This document shows positions 8,537 to 19,039 of a DNA stretch of 20,453 bases, piece by piece. The translations under genes and the position numbers were made by a program. The notes under the pieces were generated by a model. The model made no database searches, had not been told where the DNA came from, and saw only the letters and a program-made list of their open reading frames with translations. The DNA comes from Botryococcus braunii (Eukaryota; Chlorophyta; Trebouxiophyceae): contig KV908352.1 of assembly GCA_002005505.1 (NCBI GenBank), positions 32,501 through 52,953 on the forward strand, written 5' to 3'. Position 1 is the first letter of the stretch. Every line of letters starts with the position of its first letter.

Positions 8537-11500
8537 TCAACAACCAGCTTCCGCCGGCGGAGGTGAAGGGGAGTCTGGCGGTGGGGGCGGTGTTGAGCCA
8601 GCTTCCGCCGGCGGAGGTGAAGGGGAGTCTGGCGGTGGGGGCGGTGTTGAGCCAGCTTGCGCCGGCGGAGGTGAAGGGGAGTCTGGCGGTGGGGGCGGTG
8701 TTGAGCCAGCTTCCACAGGTGGAGGTAAAGGGGAGTCTGGCGGTGGGGGCGGTGTTGAGCCAGCTTCCGCCGGCGGAGGTGAAGGGGCGTCTGGCGGTGG
8801 GGGCGGTGTTGAGCCAGCTTCAGACGGCGGAGGTGAAGGGGAGTCTGGAGGTGGGGGCGGTGTTGAGCCAGCTTCCGCCGGCGGAGGTGAAGGGGAGTCT
8901 GGCGGTGGGGGCGGTGTTGAGCCAGCTTCCGCCGGCGGAGGTGAAGGGGAGTCTGGCGGTGGGGGCGGTGTTGAGCCAGCTTCCACAGGTGGAGGTGAAG
9001 GGGAGTCTGGCGGTGGGGGCGGTGTTGAGCCAGCTTCCGCCGGCGGAGGTGAAGGGGAGTCTGGCGGTGGGGGCGGTGTTGAGCCAGCTTCCGCCGGCGG
9101 AGGTGAAGGGGAGTCTGGCGGTGGGGGCGGTGTTGAGCCAGCTTCCACAGGGGGAGGTGAAGGGGAGTCTGGCGGTGGGGGCGGTGTTGAGCCAGCTTCC
9201 GCCGGCGGAGGTGAAGGGGAGTCTGGCGGTGGGGGCGGTGTTGAGCCAGCTTCCGCCGGCGGAGGTGAAGGGGAGTCTGGCGGTGGGGGCGGTGTTGAGC
9301 CAGCTTCCACAGGTGGAGGTGAAGGGGAGTCTGGCCGTGGGGGCGGTGTTGAGCCAGCTTCCGCCGGCGGAGGTGAAGGGGAGTCTGGCGGTGGGGGCGG
9401 TGTTGAGCCAGCTTCCGCCGGCGGAGGTGAAGGGGAGTCTGGCGGTGGGGGCGGTGTTGAGCCAATTTCTGCCGGCGGTGGTGAAGGGGAGTCTGGCGGT
9501 GGGGGCGGTGTTGAGCCAGCTTCCACAGGTGGAGGTGAAGGGGAGTCTGGCGGTGGGGGCGGTGTTGAGCCAGCTTCCGCCGGCGGAGGTGAAGGGGAGT
9601 CTGGCGGTGGGGGCGGTGTTGAGCCAGCTTCTGCCGGCGGAGGTGAAGGGGAGTCTGGCGGTGGGGGCGGTGTTGAGCCAGCTTCCGCAGGCGGAGGTGA
9701 AGGGGAGTCTGGCGGTGGGGGCGGTGTTGATCCAGCTTCCGCCGGCGGCGGTGAAGGGGAGTCTGGCGGTGGGGGCGGTGTTGAGCCAGATTCTGCCGGC
9801 GGTGGTGAAGGGGAATCTGGCGGTGGGGGCGGTGTTGAGCCAGCTTCCGCAGGCGGAGGTGAAGGGGAGTCTGGCGGTGGGGGAGGTGTTGAGCCAGCTT
9901 CAGACGGCGGAGGTGAAGGGGAGTCTGGCGGTGGGGGAGATGTTGAGCCAGCTTCCGCCGGCGGAGGTGAAGGGGAGTCTGGCGGTGGGGGCGGTGTTAA
10001 GTCAATTTCAGCCGGCGGAGGTGAAGGGGACTCTGGCGGTGGGGGCGGTGTTGAGCCAGCTTCCGCCGGCGGAGGTGAAGGGGAGTCTGGCGGTGGGGGC
10101 GGTGTTGAGCCAGCTTCCGCCGGCGGAGGTGAAGGGGAGTCTGGCGGTGGCGGCGGTGTTGAGCCAGCTTCCGCCGGCGGAGGTGAAGGGGAGTCTGGCG
10201 GTGGGGGCGGTGTTGAGCCAGCTTCCGCCGGCGGCGGTGAAGGGGAGTCTGGCGGTGGGGGCGGTGTTGAGCCAGCTTCCGCCGGCGGAGGTGAAGGGGA
10301 GTCTGGCGGTGGGGGCGGTGTTGAGCCAGCTTCCGCCGGCGGAGGTGAAGGGGAGTCTGGCGGTGGGGGCGGTGTTGAGCCAGCTTCCGCCGGCGGCGGT
10401 GAAGGGGTGTCTGGCGGTGGGGGCGGTGTTGAGCCAGCTTCCACAGGTGGAGGTGAAGTGGAGTCTGGCGGTGGGGGCGGTGTTGAACCAGCTTCCGCCG
10501 GCGGAGGTGAAGGGGAGTCTGGCGGTGGGGGCGGTGTTGAGCCAGCTTCCGCCGGCGGTGGTGAAGGGGAGTCTGGCGGTGGGGGCGGTGTTGAGCCAGC
10601 TTGCGCCGGCGGAGGTGAAGGGGAGTCTGGCGGTGGGGGCGGTGTTGAGCCAGCTTCCACAGGTGGAGGTGAAGGGGAGTCTGGCGGTGGGGGCGGTGTT
10701 GAGCCAGCTTCCGCCGGCGGAGGTGAAGGGGAGTCTGGCGGTGGGGGCGGTGTTGAGCCAGCTTCAGACGGCGGAGGTGAAGGGGAGTCTGGCGGTGGGG
10801 GCGGTGTTGAGCCAGCTTCCGCCGGCGGAGGTGGAGGGGAGTCTGGCGGTGGGGGCGGTGTTGAGCCAGCTTCCACAGGTGGAGGTGAAGGGGAGTCTGG
10901 CGGTGGGGGCGGTGTTGAGCCAGCTTCCGCCGGCGGAGGTGAAGGGGAGTCTGGCGGTGGGGGCGTGTTGAGCCAGCTTCCGCCGGCGGAGGTGAAGGGG
11001 AGTCTGGCGGTGGGGGCGGTGTTGAGCCAGCTTCCACAGGTGGAGGTGAAGGGGAGTCTGGCGGTGGGGGCGGTGTTGAGCCAGCTTCCGCAGGCTGAGG
11101 TGAAGGGGAGTCTGGCGGTGGGGGCGGTGTTGAGCCAGCTTCCGCCGGCGGAGGTGAAGGGGAGTCTGGCGGTGGGGGCGGTGTTGAGCCAGCTTCCGCC
11201 GGCGGAGGTGAAGGGGAGTCTGGCGGTGGGGGCGGTGTTGAGCCAGCTTCCACAGGGGAGGTGAAGGGGAGTCTGGCGGTGGGGGCGGTGTTGAGCCAGC
11301 TTCCGCCGGCGGAGGTGAAGGGGAGTCTGGCGGTGGGGGCGGTGTTGAGCCATTTCCGCCGGCGGAGGTGAAGGGGAGTCTGGCGGTGGGGGCGGTGTTG
11401 AGCCAGCTTCCCGGGGAGGTGAAGGGGAGTCTGGCGGTGGGGGCGGTGTTGAGCCAGCTTCCGCGGGGAGGTGAAGGGGAGTCTGGCGGTGGGGGCGGTG

Positions 11501-14500
11501 TTGAGCCAGCTTCCGCCGGCGGAGGTGAAGGGGAGTCTGGCGGTGGGGGCGGTGTTGAGCCATTCGCCGGCGGGGTGAAGGGGAGTCTGGCGGTGGGGGC
11601 GGTGTTGAGCCAGCTTCCGCCGGCGGAGGTGAAGGGGAGTCTGGCGGTGGGGGCGGTGTTGAGCCAGCTTCCGCCGGCGGGGTGAAGGGGAGTCTGGCGG
11701 TGGGGGCGGTGTTGAGCCAGCTTCCACAGGTGGAGGTGAAGGGGAGTCTGGCGGTGGGGGCGGTGTTGAGCCAGCTTCCGCCGGCGGAGGTGAAGGGGAG
11801 TCTGGCGGTGGGGGCGGTGTTGAGCCAGCTTCCGCCGGCGGGGTGAAGGGGAGTCTGGCGGTGGGGGCGGTGTTGAGCCAGCTTCGCCGGCGGAGGTGAA
11901 GGGGAGTCTGGCGGTGGGGGCGGTGTTGAGCCAGCTTCCGCCGGCGGAGGTGAAGGGGAGTCTGGCGGTGGGGGCGGTGTTGAGCCAGCTTCCGCCGGCG
12001 GAGGTGAAGGGGAGTCTGGCGGTGGGGGCGGTGTTGAGCCAGCTTCGACGGCGGAGGTGAAGGGGAGTCTGGCGGTGGGGGCGGTGTTGAGCCAGCTTCC
12101 GCCGGCGGAGGTGAAGGGGAGTCTGGCGGTGGGGGCGGTGTTGAGCCAGCTTTCCGCCGGCGGGGTGAAGGGGAGTCTGGCGGTGGGGGCGGTGTTGAGC
12201 CAGCTTCCACAGGTGGAGGTGAAGGGGAGTCTGGCGGTGGGGGCGGTGTTGAGCCAGCTTCCGCCGGCGGAGGTGAAGGGGAGTCTGGCGGTGGGGGCGG
12301 TGTTGAGCCAGCTTCCGCCGGCGGAGGTGAAGGGGAGTCTGGCGGTGGGGGCGGTGTTGAGCCAGCTTCCGCCGGCGGAGGTGAAGGGGAGTCTGGCGGT
12401 GGGGGCGGTGTTGAGCCAGCTTCCGCCGGCGGAGGTGAAGGGGAGTCTGGCGGTGGGGGCGGTGTTGAGCCAGCTTCCGCCGGCGGAGGTGAAGGGGAGT
12501 CTGGCGGTGGGGGCGGTGTTGAGCCAGCTTCCGCCGGCGGAGGTGAAGGGGAGTCTGGCGGTGGGGGCGGTGTTGAGCCAGCTTCCGCCGGCGGAGGTGA
12601 AGGGGAGTCTGGCGGTGGGGGCGGTGTTGAGCCAGCTTCCGCGGCGGAGGTGAAGGGGAGTCTGGCGGTGGGGGCGGTGTTGAGCCAGCTTCCGCCGGCG
12701 GAGGTGAAGGGGAGTCTGGCGGTGGGGGCGGTGTTGAGCCAGCTTCCGCCGGCGGAGGTGAAGGGGAGTCTGGCGGTGGGGGCGGTGTTGAGCCAGCTTC
12801 CGCCGGCGGAGGTGAAGGGGAGTCTGGCGGTGGGGGCGGTGTTGAGCCAGCTTCCGCCGGCGGAGGTGAAGGGGAGTCTGGCGGTGGGGGCGGTGTTGAG
12901 CCAGCTTCCGCCGGCGGAGGTGAAGGGGAGTCTGGCGGTGGGGGCGGTGTTGAGCCAGCTTCCGCGGCGGAGGTGAAGGGGAGTCTGGCGGTGGGGGCGG
13001 TGTTGAGCCAGCTTCCGCCGGCGGAGGTGAAGGGGAGTCTGGCGGTGGGGGCGGTGTTGAGCCAGCTTCCGCCGGCGGAGGTGAAGGGGAGTCTGGCGGT
13101 GGGGGCGGTGTTGAGCCAGCTTCCCGGGGAGGTGAAGGGGAGTCTGGCGGTGGGGGCGGTGTTGAGCCAGCTTCCGCCGGCGGAGGTGAAGGGGAGTCTG
13201 GCGGTGGGGGCGGTGTTGAGCCAGCTTCCGCCGGCGGAGGTGAAGGGGAGTCTGGCGGTGGGGGCGGTGTTGAGCCAGCTTCCCAGGGGAGGTGAAGGGG
13301 AGTCTGGCGGTGGGGGCGGTGTTGAGCCAGCTTCCGCCGGCGGAGGTGAAGGGGAGTCTGGCGGTGGGGGCGGTGTTGAGCCAGCTTCCCGGCGGGGTGA
13401 AGGGGAGTCTGGCGGTGGGGGCGGTGTTGAGCCAGCTTCCCGGTGGAGGTGAAGGGGAGTCTGGCGGTGGGGGCGGTGTTGAGCCAGCTTCCGCCGGCGG
13501 AGGTGAAGGGGAGTCTGGCGGTGGGGGCGGTGTTGAGCCAGCTTCCGCCGGCGGAGGTGAAGGGGAGTCTGGCGGTGGGGGCGGTGTTGAGCCAGCTTCG
13601 CCGGCGGAGGTGAAGGGGAGTCTGGCGGTGGGGGCGGTGTTGAGCCAGCTTCCCAGGGGAGGTGAAGGGGAGTCTGGCGGTGGGGGCGGTGTTGAGCCAG
13701 CTTCCGCCGGCGGAGGTGAAGGGGAGTCTGGCGGTGGGGGCGGTGTTGAGCCAGTTCGCGGGGGGGGGGGGGGGGGGGGGGGCCAGCTTCGCGGCGGGGT
13801 GAAGGGGAGTCTGGCGGTGGGGGCGGTGTTGAGCCAGCTTCCGCCGGCGGAGGTGAAGGGGAGTCTGGCGGTGGGGGCGGTGTTGAGCCAGCTTCCGCCG
13901 GCGGAGGTGAAGGGGAGTCTGGCGGTGGGGGCGGTGTTGAGCCAGCTTCGCGGCGGGGTGAAGGGGAGTCTGGCGGTGGGGGCGGTGTTGAGCCAGCTTC
14001 CGCCGGCGGAGGTGAAGGGGAGTCTGGCGGTGGGGGCGGTGTTAAGTCATTTCAGCCGGCGGAGGTGAAGGGGATCTGGCGGTGGGGGCGGTGTTGAGCC
14101 AGCTTCCGCCGGCGGAGGTGAAGGGGAGTCTGGCGGTGGGGGCGGTGTTGAGCCAGCTTCCGCCGGCGGAGGTGAAGGGGAGTCTGGCGGTGGGGGCGGT
14201 GTTGAGCCAGCTTCCGCCGGCGGAGGTGAAGGGGAGTCTGGCGGTGGGGGCGGTGTTGAGCCAGCTTCCGCCGGCGGCGGTGAAGGGGAGTCTGGCGGTG
14301 GGGGCGGTGTTGAGCCAGCTTCCGCCGGCGGAGGTGAAGGGGAGTCTGGCGGTGGGGGCGGTGTTGAGCCAGCTTCCGCCGGCGGAGGTGAAGGGGAGTC
14401 TGGCGGTGGGGGCGGTGTTGAGCCAGCTTCCGCCGGCGGCGGTGAAGGGGTGTCTGGCGGTGGGGGCGGTGTTGAGCCAGCTTCCACAGGTGGAGGTGAA

Positions 14501-17500
14501 GTGGAGTCTGGCGGTGGGGGCGGTGTTGAACCAGCTTCCGCCGGCGGAGGTGAAGGGGAGTCTGGCGGTGGGGGCGGTGTTGAGCCAGCTTCCGCCGGCG
14601 GTGGTGAAGGGGAGTCTGGCGGTGGGGGCGGTGTTGAGCCAGCTTGCGCCGGCGGAGGTGAAGGGAAGTCTGGCGGTGGGGGCGGTGTTGAGCCAGCTTC
14701 CACAGGTGGAGGTGAAGGGGAGTCTGGCGGTGGGGGCGGTGTTGAGCCAGCTTCCGCCGGCGGAGGTGAAGGGGAGTCTGGCGGTGGGGGCGGTGTTGAG
14801 CCAGCTTCAGACGGCGGAGGTGAAGGGGAGTCTGGCGGTGGGGGCGGTGTTGAGCCAGCTTCCGCCGGCGGAGGTGGAGGGGAGTCTGGCGGTGGGGGCG
14901 GTGTTGAGCCAGCTTCCACAGGTGGAGGTGAAGGGGAGTCTGGCGGTGGGGGCGGTGTTGAGCCAGCTTCCGCCGGCGGAGGTGAAGGGGAGTCTGGCGG
15001 TGGGGGCGTTGTTGAGCCAGCTTCCGCCGGCGGAGGTGAAGGGGAGTCTGGCGGTGGGGGCGGTGTTGAGCCAGCTTCCACAGGTGGAGGTGAAGGGGAG
15101 TCTGGCGGTGGGGGCGGTGTTGAGCCAGCTTCCGCAGGCTGAGGTGAAGGGGAGTCTGGCGGTGGGGGCGGTGTTGAGCCAGCTTCCGCCGGCGGAGGTG
15201 AAGGGGAGTCTGGCGGTGGCGGCGGTGTTGAGCCAGCTTCCGCCGGCGGAGGTGAAGGGGAGTCTGGCGGTGGGGGCGGTGTTGAGCCAGCTTCCACAGG
15301 GGGAGGTGAAGGGGAGTCTGGCGGTGGGGGCGGTGTTGAGCCAGCTTCCGCCGGCGGAGGTGAAGGGGAGTCTGGCGGTGGGGGCGGTGTTGAGCCATTT
15401 TCCGCCGGCGGAGGTGAAGGGGAGTCTGGCGGTGGGGGCGGTGTTGAGCCAGCTTCCACAGGTGGAGGTGAAGGGGAGTCTGGCCGTGGGGGCGGTGTTG
15501 AGCCAGCTTCCGCCGGCGGAGGTGAAGGGGAGTCTGGCGGTGGGGGCGGTGTTGAGCCAGCTTCCGCCGGCGGAGGTGAAGGGGAATCTGGCGGTGGGGG
15601 CGGTGTTGAGCCAATTTCTGCCGGCGGTGGTGAAGGGGAGTCTGGCGGTGGGGGCGGTGTTGAGCCAGCTTCCGCCGGCGGAGGTGAAGGGGAGTCTGGC
15701 GGTGGGGGCGGTGTTGAGCCAGCTTCCGCCGGCGGCGGTGAAGGGGAGTCTGGCGGTGGGGGCGGTGTTGAGCCAGCTTCCACAGGTGGAGGTGAAGGGG
15801 AGTCTGGCGGTGGGGGCGGTGTTGAACCAGCTTCCGCCGGCGGAGGTGAAGGGGAGTCTGGCGGTGGGGGCGGTGTTGAGCCAGCTTCCGCCGGCGGTGG
15901 TGAAGGGGAGTCTGGCGGTGGGGGCGGTGTTGAGCCAGCTTGCGCCGGCGGAGGTGAAGGGGAGTCTGGCGGTGGGGGCGGTGTTGAGCCAGCTTCCACA
16001 GGTGGAGGTGAAGGGGAGTCTGGCGGTGGGGGCGGTGTTGAGCCAGCTTCCGCCGGCGGAGGTGAAGGGGAGTCTGGCGGTGGGGGCGGTGTTGAGCCAG
16101 CTTCAGACGGCGGAGGTGAAGGGGAGTCTGGCGGTGGGGGCGGTGTTGAGCCAGCTTCCGCCGGCGGAGGTGAAGGGGAGTCTGGCGGTGGGGGCGGTGT
16201 TGAGCCAATTTCTGCCGGCGGTGGTGAAGGGGAGTCTGGCGGTGGGGGCGGTGTTGAGCCAGCTTCCACAGGTGGAGGTGAAGGGGAGTCTGGCGGTGGG
16301 GGCGGTGTTGAGCCAGCTTCCGCCGGCGGAGGTGAAGGGGAGTCTGGCGGTGGGGGCGGTGTTGAGCCAGCTTCCGCCGGCGGAGGTGAAGGGGAGTCTG
16401 GCGGTGGGGGCGGTGTTGAGCCAGCTTCCGCCGGCGGAGGTGAAGGGGAGTCTGGCGGTGGGGGCGGTGTTGAGCCAGCTTCCGCCGGCGGAGGTGAAGG
16501 GGAGTCTGGCGGTGGGGGCGGTGTTGAGCCAGCTTCCGCCGGCGGAGGTGTAGGGGAGTCTGGCGGTGGGGGCGGTGTTGAGCCAGCTTCCACAGGTGGA
16601 GGTGAAGGGGAGTCTGGCGGTGGGGGCGGTGTTGAACCAGCTTCCGCCGGCGGAGGTGAAGGGGAGTCTGGCGGTGGGGGCGGTGTTGAGCCAGCTTCCG
16701 CCGGCGGAGGTGAAGGGGAGTCTGGCGGTGGGGGCGGTGTTGAGCCAGCTTGCGCCGGCGGAGGTGAAGGGGAGTCTGGCGGTGGGGGCGGTGTTGAGCC
16801 AGCTTCCACAGGTGGAGGTAAAGGGGAGTCTGGCGGTGGGGGCGGTGTTGAGCCAGCTTCCGCCGGCGGAGGTGAAGGGGAGTCTGGCGGTGGGGGCGGT
16901 GTTGAGCCAGCTTCAGACGGCGGAGGTGAAGGGGAGTCTGGAGGTGGGGGCGGTGTTGAGCCAGCTTCCGCCGGCGGAGGTGAAGGGGAGTCTGGCGGTG
17001 GGGGCGGTGTTGAGCCAGCTTCCGCCGGCGGAGGTGAAGGGGAGTCTGGCGGTGGGGGCGGTGTTGAGCCAGCTTCCACAGGTGGAGGTGAAGGGGAGTC
17101 TGGCGGTGGGGGCGGTGTTGAGCCAGCTTCCGCCGGCGGAGGTGAAGGGGAGTCTGGCGGTGGGGGCGGTGTTGAGCCAGCTTCCGCCGGCGGAGGTGAA
17201 GGGGAGTCTGGCGGTGGGGGCGGTGTTGAGCCAGCTTCCACAGGGGGAGGTGAAGGGGAGTCTGGCGGTGGGGGCGGTGTTGAGCCAGCTTCCGCGGCGG
17301 AGGTGAAGGGGAGTCTGGCGGTGGGGGCGGTGTTGAGCCAGCTTCCGCCGGCGGAGGTGAAGGGGAGTCTGGCGGTGGGGGCGGTGTTGAGCCAGCTTCC
17401 ACAGGTGGAGGTGAAGGGGAGTCTGGCCGTGGGGGCGGTGTTGAGCCAGCTTCCGCCGGCGGAGGTGAAGGGGAGTCTGGCGGTGGGGGCGGTGTTGAGC

Positions 17501-19039
17501 CAGCTTCCGCCGGCGGAGGTGAAGGGGAGTCTGGCGGTGGGGGCGGTGTTGAGCCAATTTCTGCCGGCGGTGGTGAAGGGGAGTCTGGCGGTGGGGGCGG
17601 TGTTGAGCCAGCTTCCACAGGTGGAGGTGAAGGGGAGTCTGGCGGTGGGGGCGGTGTTGAGCCAGCTTCCGCCGGCGGAGGTGAAGGGGAGTCTGGCGGT
17701 GGGGGCGGTGTTGAGCCAGCTTGCGCCGGCGGAGGTGAAGGGGAGTCTGGCGGTGGGGGCGGTGTTGAGCAGCTTCCACAGGTGGAGGTGAAGGGGAGTC
17801 TGGCGGTGGGGGCGGTGTTGAGCCAGCTTCCGCCGGCGGAGGTGAAGGGGAGTCTGGCGGTGGGGGCGGTGTTGAGCCAGCTTCAGACGGCGGAGGTGAA
17901 GGGGAGTCTGGCGGTGGGGGCGGTGTTGAGCCAGCTTCCGCCGGCGGAGGTGAAGGGGAGTCTGGCGGTGGGGGCGGTGTTGAGCCAGCTTCCGCCGGCG
18001 GAGGTGAAGGGGAGTCTGGCGGTGGGGGCGGTGTTGAGCCAGCTTGCGCCGGCGGAGGTAAAGGGGAGTCTGGCGGTGGGGGCGGTGTTGAGCCAGCTTC
18101 CACAGGTGGAGGTGAAGGGGAGTCTGGCGGTGGGGGCGGTGTTGAGCCAGCTTCCGCAGGCGGAGGTGAAGGGGAGTCTGGCGGTGGGGGCGGTGTTGAG
18201 CCAGCTTCCACAGGTGGAGGTGAAGGGGAGTCTGGCGGTGGGGGCGGTGTTGAGCCAGCTTCCGCAGGCGGAGGTGAAGGGGAGTCTGGCGGTGGGGGCG
18301 GTGTTGATCCAGCTTCCGCCGGCGGCGGTGAAGGGGAGTCTGGCGGTGGGGGCGGTGTTGAGCCAATTTCTGCCGGCGGTGGTGAAGGGGAATCTGGCGG
18401 TGGGGGCGGTGTTGAGCCAGCTTCCGCAGGCGGAGGTGAAGGGGAGTCTGGCGGTGGGGGAGGCGTTGAGCCAGCTTCAGACGGCGGAGGTGAAGGGGAG
18501 TCTGGCGGTGGGGGAGATGTTGAGCCAGCTTCGGCCGGCGGAGGTGAATGGGAGTCTGGCGGTGGGGGCGGTGTTAAGTCAATTTCAGCCGGCGGAGGTG
18601 AAGGGGAGTCTGGCGGTGGGGGCGGTGTTGAGCCAGCTTCCGCCGGCGGAGGTGAAGGGGAGTCTGGCGGTGGGGGCGGTGTTGAGCCAGCTTCCGCCGG
18701 CGGAGGTGAAGGGGAGTCTGGCGGTGGGGGCGGTGTTGAGCCAGCTTCCACAGGTGGAGGTGAAGGGGAGTCTGGCGGTGGGGGCGGTGTTGAGCCAGCT
18801 TGCGCCGGCGGAGGTGAAGGGGAGTCTGGCGGTGGGGGCGGTGTTGAGCCAGCTTCCCCCGGCGGAGGTGACGGGGAGTCTGGCGGTGGGGGCGGTGTTG
18901 AGCCAGCTTCCGCCGGCGGAGGTGACGGGGAGTCTGGCGGCGGAGGTGTCCCTTGTTCCTGAACAATAATGTTGTGATCATGCCTTCCCGCATTGTAAAT
19001 GAACCGGTTTCGAGCATATACCAATGGTGCCTCAGAATA
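8537..19039 (-). CDS. Repeat-rich body of the HRGP-like protein, cut off by the copia LTR
   Basis: On the minus strand a frame is open from 19039, just after a TAG at 19042-19040 whose AG could be a splice acceptor. It reads a non-repetitive lead-in (VYARNRFIYNAGRHDHNII and VQEQG) straight into PPPPDSPSPPPAEAGST units. No ATG precedes the repeats, so the true start is probably in an upstream exon. The proline frame is coherent over 19039-17771, 17294-14075 and 10964-8537. Single missing bases near 17770, 17295, 14073, 14049 and 10965 switch frames, with many more between 11,250 and 13,950. At the left end the frame enters the LTR and stops at TGA 8539-8537, giving a tail ...AEAGC. The product would be a wall or matrix glycoprotein by analogy with algal HRGPs, with no enzymatic domain seen. 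The alternative is non-coding satellite DNA, but the retained non-repetitive ends favour coding. Confidence 0.5.
8544..9470. repeat. Higher-order repeat block A, copy 1
   Basis: This block matches about 16,637-17,562 at a constant offset of 8093 (8092 after a one-base loss near 17,295). Shared rare variants are 'ggaggtaaag' at 8721/16814, 'gagtctggag' at 8841/16934, 'acaggggg' at 9147/17240, 'ctggccgtgg' at 9331/17423 and 'gccaattt' at 9461/17553. A shorter third match lies at about 15,290-15,620: 'acaggggg' at 15296 and 'ctggccg' at 15480 share an offset of 6149 from copy 1. One variant ('gaaggggcgt' near 8781) is private to copy 1. Confidence 0.85.
9726..10012. repeat. Higher-order repeat block C (three copies in the window)
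   Basis: The ordered variants gttgatcc, ccaatttctg or ccagattctg, ccgcagg, cagacgg and gttaagtc occur here. They recur at 18,303-18,590 (offset 8577) and in the left array at 989-1221. The two copies in the right array span 270 bp (five units) between gttgatcc and gttaagtc. The left-array copy spans 216 bp and lacks the unit with 'ggagatgttgagcc'. Sharing across the retrotransposon supports both arrays being parts of one original array. Confidence 0.85.
9996..11145. repeat. Higher-order repeat block B, copy 1
   Basis: This block matches 14,041-15,190. Shared rare variants are 'gttaagtc' (9996/14041), 'gaaggggtgt' (10401/14444), 'gaagtggag' (10455/14498), 'gtggagg' (10831/14874) and 'caggctgagg' (11091/15135). 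The offset is 4045, then 4043, then 4044, fully explained by three single-base losses. It is either a real segmental duplication of about 1.1 kb or a duplicated assembly path. Confidence 0.85.
10961..14080. other. Indel-dense, subtype-poor block of the array (suspect consensus)
   Basis: Within this stretch many units carry one- or two-base losses around the same point, such as 'ttcccggggagg' near 11409 and 13122, 'ttcccagggg' near 13281 and 13651, 'ccgcggcgg' near 12640 and 12963, and 'cttcgcggcggggtg' near 13785 and 13948. A 23-base G run lies at 13,760-13,782. After about 11,750 the 'cttgcgcc', 'cagacgg' and 'ccaatttctg' subtypes are absent and nearly all units are the majority type. The flanking array is almost indel-free. 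This pattern suggests poorly resolved reads collapsed to a consensus, not biology. Confidence 0.75.
13760..13782. other. 23-base G homopolymer in the array, probable artefact
   Basis: This uninterrupted G run replaces most of a repeat unit inside the indel-dense block, like the G runs at 1937 and 2087. It breaks the reading frame. Confidence 0.7.
14041..15190. repeat. Higher-order repeat block B, copy 2
   Basis: This is the partner of the block at 9996-11145, with the same ordered rare variants. It differs by single-base losses near 14049 and 14073 and by private changes such as 'gaagggaagtc' near 14661 and 'gggggcgttg' near 15002. It starts exactly where the indel-dense block ends, so the duplication could reflect how the assembly was joined. 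Confidence 0.85.
16637..17562. repeat. Higher-order repeat block A, copy 2
   Basis: This is the partner of the block at 8544-9470, offset 8093 falling to 8092 after a missing C near 17,295. It carries the same order of 'ggaggtaaag', 'gagtctggag', 'acaggggg' and 'ctggccg' variants. Confidence 0.85.

Larger units (their letters stand above)
2797..8542 (-). mobile_element. Ty1/copia LTR retrotransposon, incomplete and frameshifted
   Basis: Read on the minus strand, the order is: probable 5' LTR (8542 to about 7664), primer-binding site (7663-7643), untranslated leader, gag with a CCHC knuckle, aspartic protease, integrase, then reverse transcriptase. Integrase before reverse transcriptase is the Ty1/copia (Pseudoviridae) order and excludes Ty3/gypsy. 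The element lies inside the 54-bp array: repeat units resume directly at 8544. Its distal end is lost in the N gap, so only one LTR can be seen and a target-site duplication cannot be tested. At least two clear frameshifts, near 5515-5525 and 3142-3147, plus further disruptions below 3080, mean this copy is not intact as assembled. Confidence 0.9.
7664..8542 (-). repeat. Probable 5' LTR of the copia element
   Basis: In the sense (minus) direction this stretch begins TGTTGAATG at 8542, exactly where the 54-bp array stops, and ends next to the primer-binding site at 7663. TG at the outer end is usual for LTRs. The inner end has no clean CA next to the primer site; the nearest sense-strand CA is about 11 bases away, so the inner boundary is approximate. 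No long ORF fills it. It holds two copies of a 141-bp repeat and a strong hairpin. The partner LTR is not visible, so the identification rests on position. Confidence 0.55.
8543..18952 (-). repeat. Right 54-bp tandem array (about 190 units)
   Basis: About 10.4 kb of head-to-tail 54-bp units start at 'ccagcttccgcc' (8544) and end at 'gtctggcggcggaggtg' near 18952. Each unit encodes 18 residues on the minus strand. Recurrent subtypes include 'ccacaggtgg', 'cttgcgcc' (near 8652, 10597, 14639, 15934, 16744, 17716, 18039 and 18794), 'cagacgg' (near 8820, 9900, 10762, 14811, 16104, 16912, 17884 and 18477), 'ccaatttctg' and 'gttaagtc'. The subtypes recur in the same order, which shows higher-order duplication. 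The array has no stop in most frames, which produces many long spurious ORFs. Confidence 0.95.

Noticed and set aside
14047..18366. Minus-strand Arg/His-rich frames (KLAQHRPHRQTPLHLRRR)
   Set aside because: This is an alternate frame of the stop-free unit, interchanging with the proline frame wherever one base is missing. It is not a separate protein.
8543..18952. CRISPR-like regular repeats
   Set aside because: Units are contiguous without unique spacers, are translatable and lie in eukaryote-like DNA. This is a minisatellite-type array.
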